From the NCBI RefSeq assembly GCF_017876095.1, contig NZ_JAGINM010000011.1, positions 62,001 through 126,000 on the forward strand: DNA of 64,000 bases, read 5' to 3'. The position numbers were made by a program, and so were the translations under genes. This document shows, in pieces, positions 36,329 through 46,128 of this stretch (positions are counted from its first letter, which is position 1; the number at the start of each line of letters is the position of its first letter). The notes beneath the pieces were generated by a model, which was given only the letters and a program-made list of their open reading frames with translations, did no database searches and was not told where the DNA came from. This DNA comes from Azospirillum agricola (GTDB lineage Bacteria; Pseudomonadota; Alphaproteobacteria; Azospirillales; Azospirillaceae).

Positions 36329-36682
36329 CTCACCCCACCCATCTGCAAACCCCGCCCGTGCAAATCCCGCCCCTGTCGCCGATCCGTCATACCCGCCCGA
36401 CCCACCCCGACACAAGCGCGCGCAGGAGGGGCATGGCGGGACCGCGCCGCGCGGCGCGGTCCCGCAAGCCGTGACGCCGCAGGTCCGGGCCATCTGTTGC
36501 GCGGCGGTGCATCCTGAGGCTACACTGACGCCAGCCAGCGACGGTCCGCCCGTCCGGTGGCGACCGGGCGGACGGGCGACTGCTTTAGCAGAAAAGCCAT
36601 TCCTTGTCCCAAGCCGCGCGGTCGCGGGGCATGATAGCTCCGTTGCGTTTCGCCGTTCCCAGACACAACACGCCTTGGTGCC
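36329..36682. other. Divergent intergenic region between aroK and the xerD cluster
   Basis: No gene is seen. It holds a perfect 30-bp palindrome (36436-36465) and a second hairpin (GTCCGCCCG at 36544-36552 with CGGGCGGAC at 36565-36573). Promoters for both directions must lie here, but no clear -35/-10 pair can be named. Confidence 0.6.
36436..36465. repeat. Perfect 30-bp G+C palindrome
   Basis: GCGGGACCGCGCCGC is followed directly by its exact reverse complement. Just after it, AAGCCGTGAC-x-CCGCA also occurs near 27990, before the cobS 3' end, so this may be one copy of a dispersed element. Confidence 0.7.
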
Positions 36683-36823
36683 ATGAGCCGGTTCGTCTCC
36701 GTCCTCGTCATTCTGCTGCTGCTGGTCATCGGCGGCGGCATGGCGTTCCTCGCATCCTGGGACATGCCGGTTCCATCGAAGACGGTGGAGAAAGTCCTCC
36801 CGGATGAGCGCTTCCCGCGCTGA
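36683..36823 (+). CDS. Small single-pass membrane protein
   Basis: A 46-residue gene: one N-terminal helix (FVSVLVILLLLVIGGGMAFL) followed by SWDMPVPSKTVEKVLPDERF. The proline-rich VEKVLPDERFP tail looks like a conserved motif of a small protein rather than random sequence. Its end overlaps the start of the next gene by 20 bases, so the two are probably cotranscribed with xerD. The function is unknown. Confidence 0.7.
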   Translation: MSRFVSVLVILLLLVIGGGMAFLASWDMPVPSKTVEKVLPDERFPR

Positions 36824-38801
36824 CGCCGATCCGGGGGGCGGCCGGACGTTGGCAGCCGCGCTGGCGCTGGCCGTCGCGGGCTGGGCGGTCTCCGCCCCGG
36901 CCCAGGGCGTCATCGGTCCGCCCGTCCGCCTGATTTCGCCTTCCGTGGAGGCGCCCCCCGGCGGGGCGGTGCAGGGTGGCGGCTCCGCCGACGCCTTCCG
37001 CCTTCCGGCCGATCCGGAGGCGCCCGCCCAGCCGGCCGGCACCGCCGGTGGGGTAGCGGGCGCCATGGGCGCGCCGGCCATGGGCGTGCCGACTCCGCTG
37101 CTGCCGGCTCCCGTTCCGCCGTCGCTGGCGGTGGTCCCGACCGTGCCGCCGCCCGCCGTGATCCGCGGCGAGCCGCTCGGCCCTCCCGATCCCGACGGCG
37201 CCGGCCTGCTGGAGGGCGCGCGGGGACTCGGCGGCGACCCGTGGCGCGGCATCGGCCGGGCGGAACTGCTGCCGCTGATCGCCGCCCTGCCGGTCTCCAC
37301 CCCGTCCCCCGCCGCCAAGGCGCTGGCGCGCCGGCTGCTGCTCAGCGCCGGTTCGCCCACCGTCCAGCCGGAGGAGGCCCATGCGGGAGGCCAAGCGGGC
37401 GAAGCGGCCCCAATTCGCCGCTTCGGCGCCCTGCGGGTCGCCAAGCTGGCGGCGCTCGGCGACCCGCAGGGCGCGGCCGACCTCGCCGCGCGCCTGCCCG
37501 ACGCTCTGGCCGCCGACGAGGCCGCCGCCCGCGCCCTGACCGACGCCGAGCTTCTGCGCGGCTCCATCGATTGCCCGCGCGCGCGGGCGCGCGGCCAGGG
37601 CTTCGACGGCCTCTACTGGCGCAAGCTGGAGCTGTTCTGCCGCGCCCGCTCCGGCGACCAGGCGGGGGCCGACCTGACGCTCGCCCTGCTGCGCGAGCGG
37701 GCGCCGCGCGCCGACCCTTTCCTGCCCGTCGCCGAGGCGCTGACCGGCGGGCCGTCCCCGGCGATGCGGACGCTGCGCGACGGGGCGCTCGGCGCCGACG
37801 CGGCGCTGACGCTGGCCGCCCTGCGCGCCGCGCGGGTCGGCGTGCCGCCGGACCTGCTGGGCTTGAGCGACCCGGCGGCGCTGGCGGCGGTCGCCACCAA
37901 TCCCTCGACCGATCCGGCGACCCGCGTGACGGCGGCGGAGCGGGCGGCGGCGGCGCTGTATCTCGACGGCCGGCAACTGCTGGACCTTTACGGCGTGGTG
38001 CCGGCGCGCGGCGACGAGCTGCTGCGCGTCAAGGACATCGCCGGCCGCGACCGCTCCGCCCGCAGCCGCGCGCTGGTGCATCAGGCGATGGCCGGGGCGA
38101 TGGACGGAACCCGCCGGGTCGGCCTTGCCCTGCTGGCGGTCGATCTGGTCGAGGCGCCGCTGCGCGCCGGCCCGGTCGGCGCGGCGGCGGCCAGCCTGCT
38201 CGACGGCGTGTCGCCGACCAGCGACGCGGCGGCGCTGGCCCCGGCGGCCGCGCGGCTGCTCTACGCGCTCGGCCGGCCCGACGCGGCGAAGCGCTGGCAG
38301 GATCTCGCCTTCCGCACCGGACGGAGCGCCGACGTCGCGTGGCTGTGGCCGCTGGCGACCGTCGCGACCGGGCGCGGCCCCGAGTCGGTCGATCTGCGCG
38401 GCTGGCTCGACGAGGCGCTGCGCGGCGCCGGGGCCGCCGACCGGGTGCGGATCACCGGGCAACTCGCGCTGCTCCAGGCGGTGGGCGTCGCGGTGCCCGA
38501 CGAGGCGTGGATGGCGGCGACCGACGGCGCCGGCCCGCCCGGCGGCCAGGGCGGCGGCCAGGGCGGCGTCGACCCGGCGCTGTGGCAGCGGCTGGGCGAC
38601 GCCGCGACCGGCGGCCGCGTCGGCGAGACGGTGGTGACGGCGCTGCTGCTGCTCGGCGAGGGCGGGCCGGCCGTGGTGTCGCCGCTGGTCACCGCGCGGG
38701 TGGCGGCCAACCTGCGCGCGGTCGGGCTGGAGCCGGACGGCCGCGCCCTGGCCCGCGAGGCCATGGCGGCGCTGGCCGGGCCGAACCTTGCGGGACCCTG
38801 A
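36804..38801 (+). CDS. Secreted helical-repeat-like protein of unknown function
   Basis: A 665-residue protein with an N-terminal hydrophobic segment (TLAAALALAVAGWAVSAPAQ), probably a signal peptide. A Pro/Gly-rich region follows to about 120, then a long Ala/Leu-rich helical region resembling tetratricopeptide-type solenoids (for example LLYALGRPDAAKRWQDLAF near 490). No enzyme motif is seen. It lies between the small membrane protein and xerD with only four bases before the xerD start, so the three form an operon. A periplasmic scaffold role is speculation. Confidence 0.75.
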   Translation: MSASRADADPGGGRTLAAALALAVAGWAVSAPAQGVIGPPVRLISPSVEAPPGGAVQGGGSADAFRLPADPEAPAQPAGTAGGVAGAMGAPAMGVPTPLLPAPVPPSLAVVPTVPPPAVIRGEPLGPPDPDGAGLLEGARGLGGDPWRGIGRAELLPLIAALPVSTPSPAAKALARRLLLSAGSPTVQPEEAHAGGQAGEAAPIRRFGALRVAKLAALGDPQGAADLAARLPDALAADEAAARALTDAELLRGSIDCPRARARGQGFDGLYWRKLELFCRARSGDQAGADLTLALLRERAPRADPFLPVAEALTGGPSPAMRTLRDGALGADAALTLAALRAARVGVPPDLLGLSDPAALAAVATNPSTDPATRVTAAERAAAALYLDGRQLLDLYGVVPARGDELLRVKDIAGRDRSARSRALVHQAMAGAMDGTRRVGLALLAVDLVEAPLRAGPVGAAAASLLDGVSPTSDAAALAPAAARLLYALGRPDAAKRWQDLAFRTGRSADVAWLWPLATVATGRGPESVDLRGWLDEALRGAGAADRVRITGQLALLQAVGVAVPDEAWMAATDGAGPPGGQGGGQGGVDPALWQRLGDAATGGRVGETVVTALLLLGEGGPAVVSPLVTARVAANLRAVGLEPDGRALAREAMAALAGPNLAGP

Positions 38802-38805
38802 GGCC

Positions 38806-39822
38806 ATGAGCGAACCCAAGCGTCGCGGACGCCCCTGCAAACCACGCCCCCTGGCGGCCTCGCCGCATGTGGACGCCTTCCTCGACATGCTGACGGGCGA
38901 GCGCGGGGCGGCGCTCAACACGCGGATGGCCTACGAGCGCGACCTCGCCGACCTCGGCCGCTGGCTGGCCCAGCGCGGCCTGCCGCTGGAGAGCGCCGGG
39001 ACGGACGACCTGCGCGCCTACCTCGCCTTCCAGGCCGGCGGTGGGGCTGGCGGTGGGGCCGGCGGCGGCGGGCCGGCCGCCCCGCGCACCGTCGCCCGGC
39101 GGCTGTCGGCGATGCGGCAGTTCTACCGCTTCCTGGTGTCGGAGGGGCGGCGGGCCGACGACCCGGCCTCGGCCCTCGACAGCCCGAAGCAGGGGCGCTC
39201 GCTGCCCAAGATCCTGACCGAGGCCGAGGTCGGCGCCATGCTCGCCACCGCCGAGGCGCGCGGCGGGCCGGACGGGCTGCGTCTGGTGGCGCTGCTGGAG
39301 GTGCTCTACGCCACCGGCCTGCGGGTGTCGGAACTGGTCGGCCTGCCGATGACGGCGATCCTGCGCGACGGGCGCGGCCTTCTCGTGCGCGGCAAGGGCG
39401 GCAAGGACCGGATGGTTCCGCTGTCGGATCCGGCGCTGGCGGCGCTGGCCGTCTATCTGCCGCTGCGCGCCCATTTCCTGGTGGCCGGGCGGGAGGCGGT
39501 GCAGGCGCCCTTCCTGTTCCCGTCGCGCAGTTCGCTGGGCGGCCATCTGACGCGGCAGCGCTTCGCCCAGTTGCTGAAGGAACTGGCGGTCGAGTCCAAC
39601 ATCGACCCCGAGAAGGTCAGTCCGCACGTCCTGCGCCACGCCTTCGCGACGCATCTGCTGGATCACGGGGCCGACCTGCGCTCGGTCCAGAAGATGCTGG
39701 GGCATGCCGACATCGCGACGACGCAGATCTACACCCATGTGGTGACCGAGCGGCTGAGGAAGGTCATGCACGAGCATCACCCGCTGGCGCGGAAGAAGGT
39801 CGTCGAGCCTTCCACGGAGTGA
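38806..39822 (+). CDS. xerD: Site-specific tyrosine recombinase XerD
   Basis: XerD with XerC resolves chromosome dimers at dif. Catalytic residues are visible: Arg in GLRVSELVGLPM, Lys in VRGKGGKDRMVPL, HVLRHAFATHLLDHGADL and the nucleophile Tyr in TTQIYTHV. The 338-residue length exceeds the usual 300 because of an N-terminal extension and a Gly-rich insertion (AGGGAGGGAGGGGPAAP, about 80-95) in the SAM-like domain. XerC is the alternative label; position and sequence favour XerD. An FtsK-type gene is elsewhere in this window (15526). Confidence 0.9.
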   Translation: MSEPKRRGRPCKPRPLAASPHVDAFLDMLTGERGAALNTRMAYERDLADLGRWLAQRGLPLESAGTDDLRAYLAFQAGGGAGGGAGGGGPAAPRTVARRLSAMRQFYRFLVSEGRRADDPASALDSPKQGRSLPKILTEAEVGAMLATAEARGGPDGLRLVALLEVLYATGLRVSELVGLPMTAILRDGRGLLVRGKGGKDRMVPLSDPALAALAVYLPLRAHFLVAGREAVQAPFLFPSRSSLGGHLTRQRFAQLLKELAVESNIDPEKVSPHVLRHAFATHLLDHGADLRSVQKMLGHADIATTQIYTHVVTERLRKVMHEHHPLARKKVVEPSTE

Positions 39823-40124
39823 CGGCCGCGGTGTGGGTCGAATTTTCTGACACGGATGAACACAGATAGACACAGATGAACCGAGATGCGTGGCTGTTGA
39901 TTGTCGGCACCTCTCGATGCAAATTTTTTTATCATATTCATCTGTGTCTATCTGTGTTCATCTGTGTCTGACACTCAATCCGCTGCCCGTTCGATATTCA
40001 TCCGGTTGGAGGACAGCCCCGCTCCTGCGACGTTCGGCCGTCCCTGGAGTCCGCGCGTGCCGTGCTATACCGTTTCCTCAACCGCCGCAGAGCGGTTCTT
40101 TCGATAAGGGAAGGGGAGCGCGTC
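39823..40124. other. Intergenic region with heptamer palindrome
   Basis: No gene is seen. The region is dominated by the inverted CACAGAT-type repeat (39849-39970). The remainder is the aceB leader with an AAGGGGAG ribosome site. Confidence 0.6.
39849..39970. repeat. Inverted pair of CACAGAT-type heptamer arrays
   Basis: The left arm reads GACACGGATGAACACAGATA and GACACAGATGAA. The right arm (about 39937-39970) is its reverse complement with one difference over about 32 bases. Between the arms are about 55 bases without a gene, including a T-run. It has the same heptamer style as the clusters that bracket the GxxExxY gene. Confidence 0.75.
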
Positions 40125-41729
<1,605 letters not shown>

Positions 41730-41873
41730 TGCCCGTGTCCTGAGCGAAGCCGGGGCTTTGCGCGCCCCGCACGGGTGGGATGCCGGGGGAAGGGCTGGCC
41801 TTCGGGCGCGGATCGGCCGATGTCTGTCGTCCGATCCGTCCTGTTCCGCCGGAGCCTGTCCCGGAGTCCGCCC

Positions 41874-42794
41874 ATGTCCGCCTCGTCCGCCGCTCCGGCT
41901 CTCGTCCCCTCCCGCCGGTGGGAGCCGCTGGCCCTTCTGCTCGCCACCGGCGGGCTGATCGGCACGTTGTTTCCCATCACCAAGCTGGCGCAGACCGCCG
42001 GGGTGGCGCCGCTGCCCTGGGCGCTGTCGATGATGGTCGGGGCGGGGATCATCCTCGCCGCGCTGACCCGCGCGCGGGGCGGTCGCCTGCCGTGGAGCGG
42101 GCGCTATCTGCGCTATTACGCGGTGTCGGGATTCCTGTCGATGGCGCTGTCCAACGTCGTGGTGTTCCTGGTGATGCCGAGGCTGGGGGCCGGGCTGACG
42201 GCGGTGGTCTATACGCTGCCGCCGATCCTGACGCTGCTGATGGCGACGGCGATCCGCCTCGAACGGCCGGACCGGCGCCGGGTGGTCGGCATCGGCGTCG
42301 GGCTGCTCGGCGCGCTGATGATCGTCGGGCCGCGCGGCAGCCTGCCGTCGCCCGACCTCGCCGGCTGGATGCTCTTCGCCTTCCTGGCGCCGCTGTCGGT
42401 CGCCGCCGGCAACGTCTACCGCACGCGGGCCTGGCCGCCGGGCGCCCATCCGCTGGCGCTCGCCACCGGCACCATGTTCGGCGGGGCGGTCTGGGTGGCG
42501 CTGGCCCTGCTGGCGAGCGGTGGATTCGGCGATCTTGGCGGGCTGGCTCTGGCGCCGGGCTTGGCGCTGGCCCAGATCGCGCTGACGGCGCTGACCTATG
42601 TGCTGTATTTCCGGCTCCAGGTCGTGGCCGGGCCGGTCTATCTCAGCCAGATCGGCTACGTCGCCACGGCGGTCGGGCTGGCGAGCGGCGCGCTTGCCTT
42701 CGGCGAGACCTACTCGCCCTGGGTCTGGGGCGGGGCGGCGGTGATCGTCGCCGGCGTCCTGCTGGTCAGCACCGGGCGCCGCAAGGCCGGCTGA
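41874..42794 (+). CDS. EamA/DMT-family transporter
   Basis: A 306-residue inner-membrane protein with about ten hydrophobic helices in two repeated EamA halves, as in drug/metabolite exporters. The helices start at LLLATGGLIGTLFPITKLA; another key segment is VVYTLPPILTLLMAT. Substrate unknown; family members export amino acids or metabolites. The ATG at 41874 with GGAG upstream is preferred over one at 41820. It converges on the methyltransferase gene. Confidence 0.88.
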   Translation: MSASSAAPALVPSRRWEPLALLLATGGLIGTLFPITKLAQTAGVAPLPWALSMMVGAGIILAALTRARGGRLPWSGRYLRYYAVSGFLSMALSNVVVFLVMPRLGAGLTAVVYTLPPILTLLMATAIRLERPDRRRVVGIGVGLLGALMIVGPRGSLPSPDLAGWMLFAFLAPLSVAAGNVYRTRAWPPGAHPLALATGTMFGGAVWVALALLASGGFGDLGGLALAPGLALAQIALTALTYVLYFRLQVVAGPVYLSQIGYVATAVGLASGALAFGETYSPWVWGGAAVIVAGVLLVSTGRRKAG

Positions 42795-42812
42795 GGCGCC
42801 GGCCGTCCTTCC

Positions 42813-43559
42813 TCAGCCGACCCGGCCCAGCCGGATCCCCAGTGGCCAGCGGATGGTCCGCTCCCGCTCCGGGTCGCCCCACAGCGGAGCGATGGCGTCG
42901 GCGAAGCCGTCCAGCGGGTTGGCGCCCGTCGCCTTGGCCGCCGCCTTCACCCCCGACCACGTGTTCATGTAGTGCAGCAGGCGCGGCAGGCTCCAGTCGG
43001 CCTCCATCGCCACCGGCGGGACGGTCAACTCGTCGAAGGGGAAGGGGAGGTCGCGGTAGCCGTCGACCACCTTCCAGCGGTCGGCCGGCCAGTACGGCCC
43101 CAGCGTGTGGTTGTGGAAACGCTCGATCAGCGGGTCGAGCATCGGGTCGACCAGCAGCAGCCCGTAGCTGACCAGCGCCAGCGCGGCACCCGGCCTGGCG
43201 ACGCGCCGAACCTCGGCGTAGAAGCGGTCGAGGTCGAACCAGTGCGCCGCCTGCGCCGCGACGATCAGGTCGCAGGAGGACCCGTCCAGCCCGCTGGATT
43301 CGGCGGGGGCGACGGCGTAGCGGATGTTGGGGCGGGGGTCGGCGTTGGCGATCTGCTCGGCGCTGGCGTCGGTCGCCGCCACCGCCGCGAAGCGCCCGGC
43401 CAGCGCCGTGGAGAGCTGCCCGTTGCCGCAGCCGACGTCCCAGGCCAGCCCGCGCGCCGGCGCCGCCCCGGCCAGCAGATCGGGCAGGGCGGCGGGATAG
43501 GTGGGGCGGAAGGCCCGGTAATCGCCCGCATGGGCGGAGAAATGATCCTGGAATCCCAT
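42813..43559 (-). CDS. Class I SAM-dependent methyltransferase
   Basis: A 248-residue methyltransferase. The SAM-binding motif is WDVGCGNGQLSTALAGRF near residue 40, then ATDASAEQIANA, and the post-motif FDLDRFYAEVRRVARPGAAL. It begins MGFQDHFSAHAGDYRAFRPT, as in small-molecule methyltransferases of the UbiE/YafE-like group. The substrate is unknown. It is divergent from accA. Confidence 0.88.
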   Translation of the reverse strand: MGFQDHFSAHAGDYRAFRPTYPAALPDLLAGAAPARGLAWDVGCGNGQLSTALAGRFAAVAATDASAEQIANADPRPNIRYAVAPAESSGLDGSSCDLIVAAQAAHWFDLDRFYAEVRRVARPGAALALVSYGLLLVDPMLDPLIERFHNHTLGPYWPADRWKVVDGYRDLPFPFDELTVPPVAMEADWSLPRLLHYMNTWSGVKAAAKATGANPLDGFADAIAPLWGDPERERTIRWPLGIRLGRVG

Positions 43560-43715
43560 GGCCGGACAGGATAAAGGGAAGGCGGCCGGCTTGGAATCCC
43601 CCTTCGCGGATCCCTTGTCGGCTTTTCCTGGGCGGTGCCGGCTCTTTATGCAGTGGCCTGTCCGTCCCGAGCGTGCTAACCAAGCGCGCGCCTCGTTGAA
43701 CCACCCGTGTCCGGC

Positions 43716-44672
43716 ATGCAGACCTTCCTGGAATTCGAAAAGCCGATCGCCGAGCTTGAAGGCAAGATCGAGGAATTGCGGCATCTGACCAACGCCGGCG
43801 ACATCAACATCGCCGACGAGGTCGCCAAGCTGCAAGCCAAGGTCGACAAGCTCCTGCGGCAGACCTACGCCAAGCTCACGCCCGCGCAGAAGGTTCAGGT
43901 GGCGCGCCACCCCAACCGCCCGCATTGCCTGGATTACGTCCAGGGGCTGATCGAGGACTTCACGCCGCTGGCCGGCGACCGTTTCTTCGCCGAGGATCGC
44001 GCGATCATCGGCGGTCTCGGGCGCTTCCGTGGCCGCTCGGTCGTGGTCATCGGGCAGGAGAAGGGCCACGACACCGAGTCGCGCGTCCGCCACAATTTCG
44101 GCATGGCCAAGCCCGAGGGCTACCGCAAGGCCCAGCGCCTGATGGATCTGGCCGACCGCTTCGATCTGCCGGTGATCTCGCTGGTCGACACCGCCGGCGC
44201 CTTCCCCGGCGTCCAGGCGGAGGAGCGCGGGCAGGCCGAGGCCATCGCGTCGAGCATCGCCCGCTGCCTGCGGCTGAAGGTGCCGATGGTCGCCTCGGTC
44301 ATCGGCGAGGGCGGCTCGGGCGGCGCCATCGCCATCGCCACCGCCGACCGGGTGCTGATGCTGGAGCACGCGATCTATTCGGTGATCTCGCCGGAGGGCT
44401 GCGCCTCGATCCTGTGGCGCAGCTCGGACATGGCGGGCGAGGCGGCGATCGCGCTGCGCCTGATCAGCCAGGACCTGAAGGAACTCGGCGTGATCGACCG
44501 CGTTGTCTCGGAGCCGATCGGCGGCGCCCACCGCGACCCGGCCGAGATGGTCAAGGCGCTTGGCGACGCCATCGAGCAGTCGCTGGGCGAACTGGACGGG
44601 CTGGACGGCACCGCGCTGCGCGCCAAGCGCCGCGAGAAGTTCCTGGAGATGGGCCAGAAGGGTCTCGGCTGA
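43716..44672 (+). CDS. accA: Acetyl-CoA carboxylase carboxyltransferase subunit alpha
   Basis: AccA with AccD transfers carboxyl from carboxybiotin to acetyl-CoA, giving malonyl-CoA for fatty-acid synthesis. The 318-residue length is normal. Key segments are FLEFEKPIAELEGKIEELR at the N-terminus, GHDTESRVRHNFGMAKPEGY near 115, LVDTAGAFPGVQAEERGQAE, and VIGEGGSGGAIAIATADRVL. I take the ATG at 43716; a GTG at 43707 is possible. accD is not in the window. Confidence 0.97.
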   Translation: MQTFLEFEKPIAELEGKIEELRHLTNAGDINIADEVAKLQAKVDKLLRQTYAKLTPAQKVQVARHPNRPHCLDYVQGLIEDFTPLAGDRFFAEDRAIIGGLGRFRGRSVVVIGQEKGHDTESRVRHNFGMAKPEGYRKAQRLMDLADRFDLPVISLVDTAGAFPGVQAEERGQAEAIASSIARCLRLKVPMVASVIGEGGSGGAIAIATADRVLMLEHAIYSVISPEGCASILWRSSDMAGEAAIALRLISQDLKELGVIDRVVSEPIGGAHRDPAEMVKALGDAIEQSLGELDGLDGTALRAKRREKFLEMGQKGLG

Positions 44673-44701
44673 CCCGGCGTCCAAAAGGAGGAAGGGTTTC
44701 C

Positions 44702-45229
44702 ATGGCCGAACGGCGATCCTCCTCCCTGACGATGCGGGCAGCTTTGGTGAATGCGGGAGCGGCAGCGGCGACGCTGCTGCTCTTCGCGTTTCTGGTGTCG
44801 GTGGTGGCGGCCCCGGTGGGCATCGCCGATCCGGGCGCCCGCATGGCCTTCTGGGGGCGGCTGGTCCTGTGGCCGGCGCTGGTCCTGTTCGCCATGGCCG
44901 GCGGCGTCATGCTGGCGCGCGCCTTGGGACGTGCCTTCAACCCCATCGAGGATCCCGAATCGCGGCTCCAGCGCGTCAGCCAGCGGGTGCTGGCCAACAG
45001 CGTCGAGCAGACGCTGATCTTCGTCCCGGCGCTGGCCGCGCTGGTGGCGACGCTGCCCCTGCCGGATCTGGGCGTGCCGGTGGTGGCGACCTGGCTGTTC
45101 GTGATCGGCCGGCTGCTGTTCTGGGGCGGCTATCTCGTCCACCCCTTCGCGCGGGCGCCGGGGATGGCGATGACCCTGTCGGTCAATCTGGTCGTGCTGG
45201 GCTGGGCGCTCCTGCGGGCGCTGGCGTAG
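44702..45229 (+). CDS. MAPEG family membrane protein
   Basis: A 175-residue protein with four hydrophobic helices. The MAPEG pattern is clear: RVSQRVLANSVEQTLIFVPA near residue 96 and FVIGRLLFWGGYLVHPFARA near 136. MAPEG proteins are membrane glutathione/eicosanoid-type enzymes; bacterial substrates are largely unknown. AGGAGGAAGG precedes the ATG. Its last 47 bases overlap the converging glycosyltransferase gene. Confidence 0.88.
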   Translation: MAERRSSSLTMRAALVNAGAAAATLLLFAFLVSVVAAPVGIADPGARMAFWGRLVLWPALVLFAMAGGVMLARALGRAFNPIEDPESRLQRVSQRVLANSVEQTLIFVPALAALVATLPLPDLGVPVVATWLFVIGRLLFWGGYLVHPFARAPGMAMTLSVNLVVLGWALLRALA

Positions 45230-46118
45230 CCCTGTGCCGGGCCTGCGGCGCGCTCGCCGGTGCCGCCGTCGCCGCCAGCTCCAGCCAGCGCCGGTAGGCC
45301 GCCTCGTCGACCGGGGCGCGGTGCTTCAGCCCGATGCGGAGAATCTCCGGCAGCGCCAGCAGCACCTTCAGGTCGGTCAGGCGTGGGCCGTGCCGCAGGT
45401 TCTTCCAGCTGTTGCCGACCCAGCTCCGCAGGAACCGCCGGGGCAGCATCCCGGCCGGGCAGCGCGCCACCTCGCGGATCAGGTCGTTGCGGTGGTTGTA
45501 AAAACGCTCCAGCCCCGGCTTGCGGCCCTTCTCGCTCTTGTCGTGATAGACCATGACTTCGGGCAGGGCGACTACCCGGTGGCCGGCGCCGAGCAGGCGC
45601 AGGCAGCGGTCCTTCTCCTCGCCCTGGCGGTACAGCTCGGGCATGTAGAGCCCGACCGCCGCCACCGCGCTGCGCCGCAGCAGATGGCCGCAGCCGACGT
45701 ACCAGGGAACGTCGAACGGCGCCGCTCCCTTGGGGAAATAGACCAGCCCGTCGCGCGTCTCGATGTTGCAGGCGACGGCGGCGACGTCCGGGTTGGCCTC
45801 CAGATGGGCGACGCAGCGCTCCAGCCCGTCGGGCTCGACGAACCAGCTGTCGTCGTCCACCGACAGCACGCAGTCCCCGGTCGTGTTCACGAAGCCGAAG
45901 TTGCGCGCCAGGATCAGCCCGCCGTTGTGCGGCTGGCGGACGTAGCGGACGGTTGGGAACTCGCTCTGCATCATCGCGTCGGTGCCGTCGCTGGAGCCGT
46001 CGTCGATCACCAGGATCTCGACCGGCGGCGTGGTCTGCGCCATCAGCCGGGTCAGAGCGATGCGCAGTTCCGGGGCGCGGTTGTAGGTGGCGATGACCGC
46101 GCTGACGGTGAGCGTCAT
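45183..46118 (-). CDS. Family 2 glycosyltransferase
   Basis: A 311-residue GT-A glycosyltransferase: SAVIATYNRAPELRIALTRL at the N-terminus, LVIDDGSSDGTDAM, and the metal-binding DxD as SVDDDSWFV near 90. The HGP/CGH region YVGCGHLLRRSAV follows. It probably adds a sugar to the exopolysaccharide repeat unit on the cytoplasmic face. It lies 10 bases after the polymerase gene in the same direction. The C-terminal Ala/Pro tail overlaps the MAPEG gene. Confidence 0.9.
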   Translation of the reverse strand: MTLTVSAVIATYNRAPELRIALTRLMAQTTPPVEILVIDDGSSDGTDAMMQSEFPTVRYVRQPHNGGLILARNFGFVNTTGDCVLSVDDDSWFVEPDGLERCVAHLEANPDVAAVACNIETRDGLVYFPKGAAPFDVPWYVGCGHLLRRSAVAAVGLYMPELYRQGEEKDRCLRLLGAGHRVVALPEVMVYHDKSEKGRKPGLERFYNHRNDLIREVARCPAGMLPRRFLRSWVGNSWKNLRHGPRLTDLKVLLALPEILRIGLKHRAPVDEAAYRRWLELAATAAPASAPQARHRATPAPAGAPSPARPD

Positions 46119-46128
46119 GGAAGCGTCC

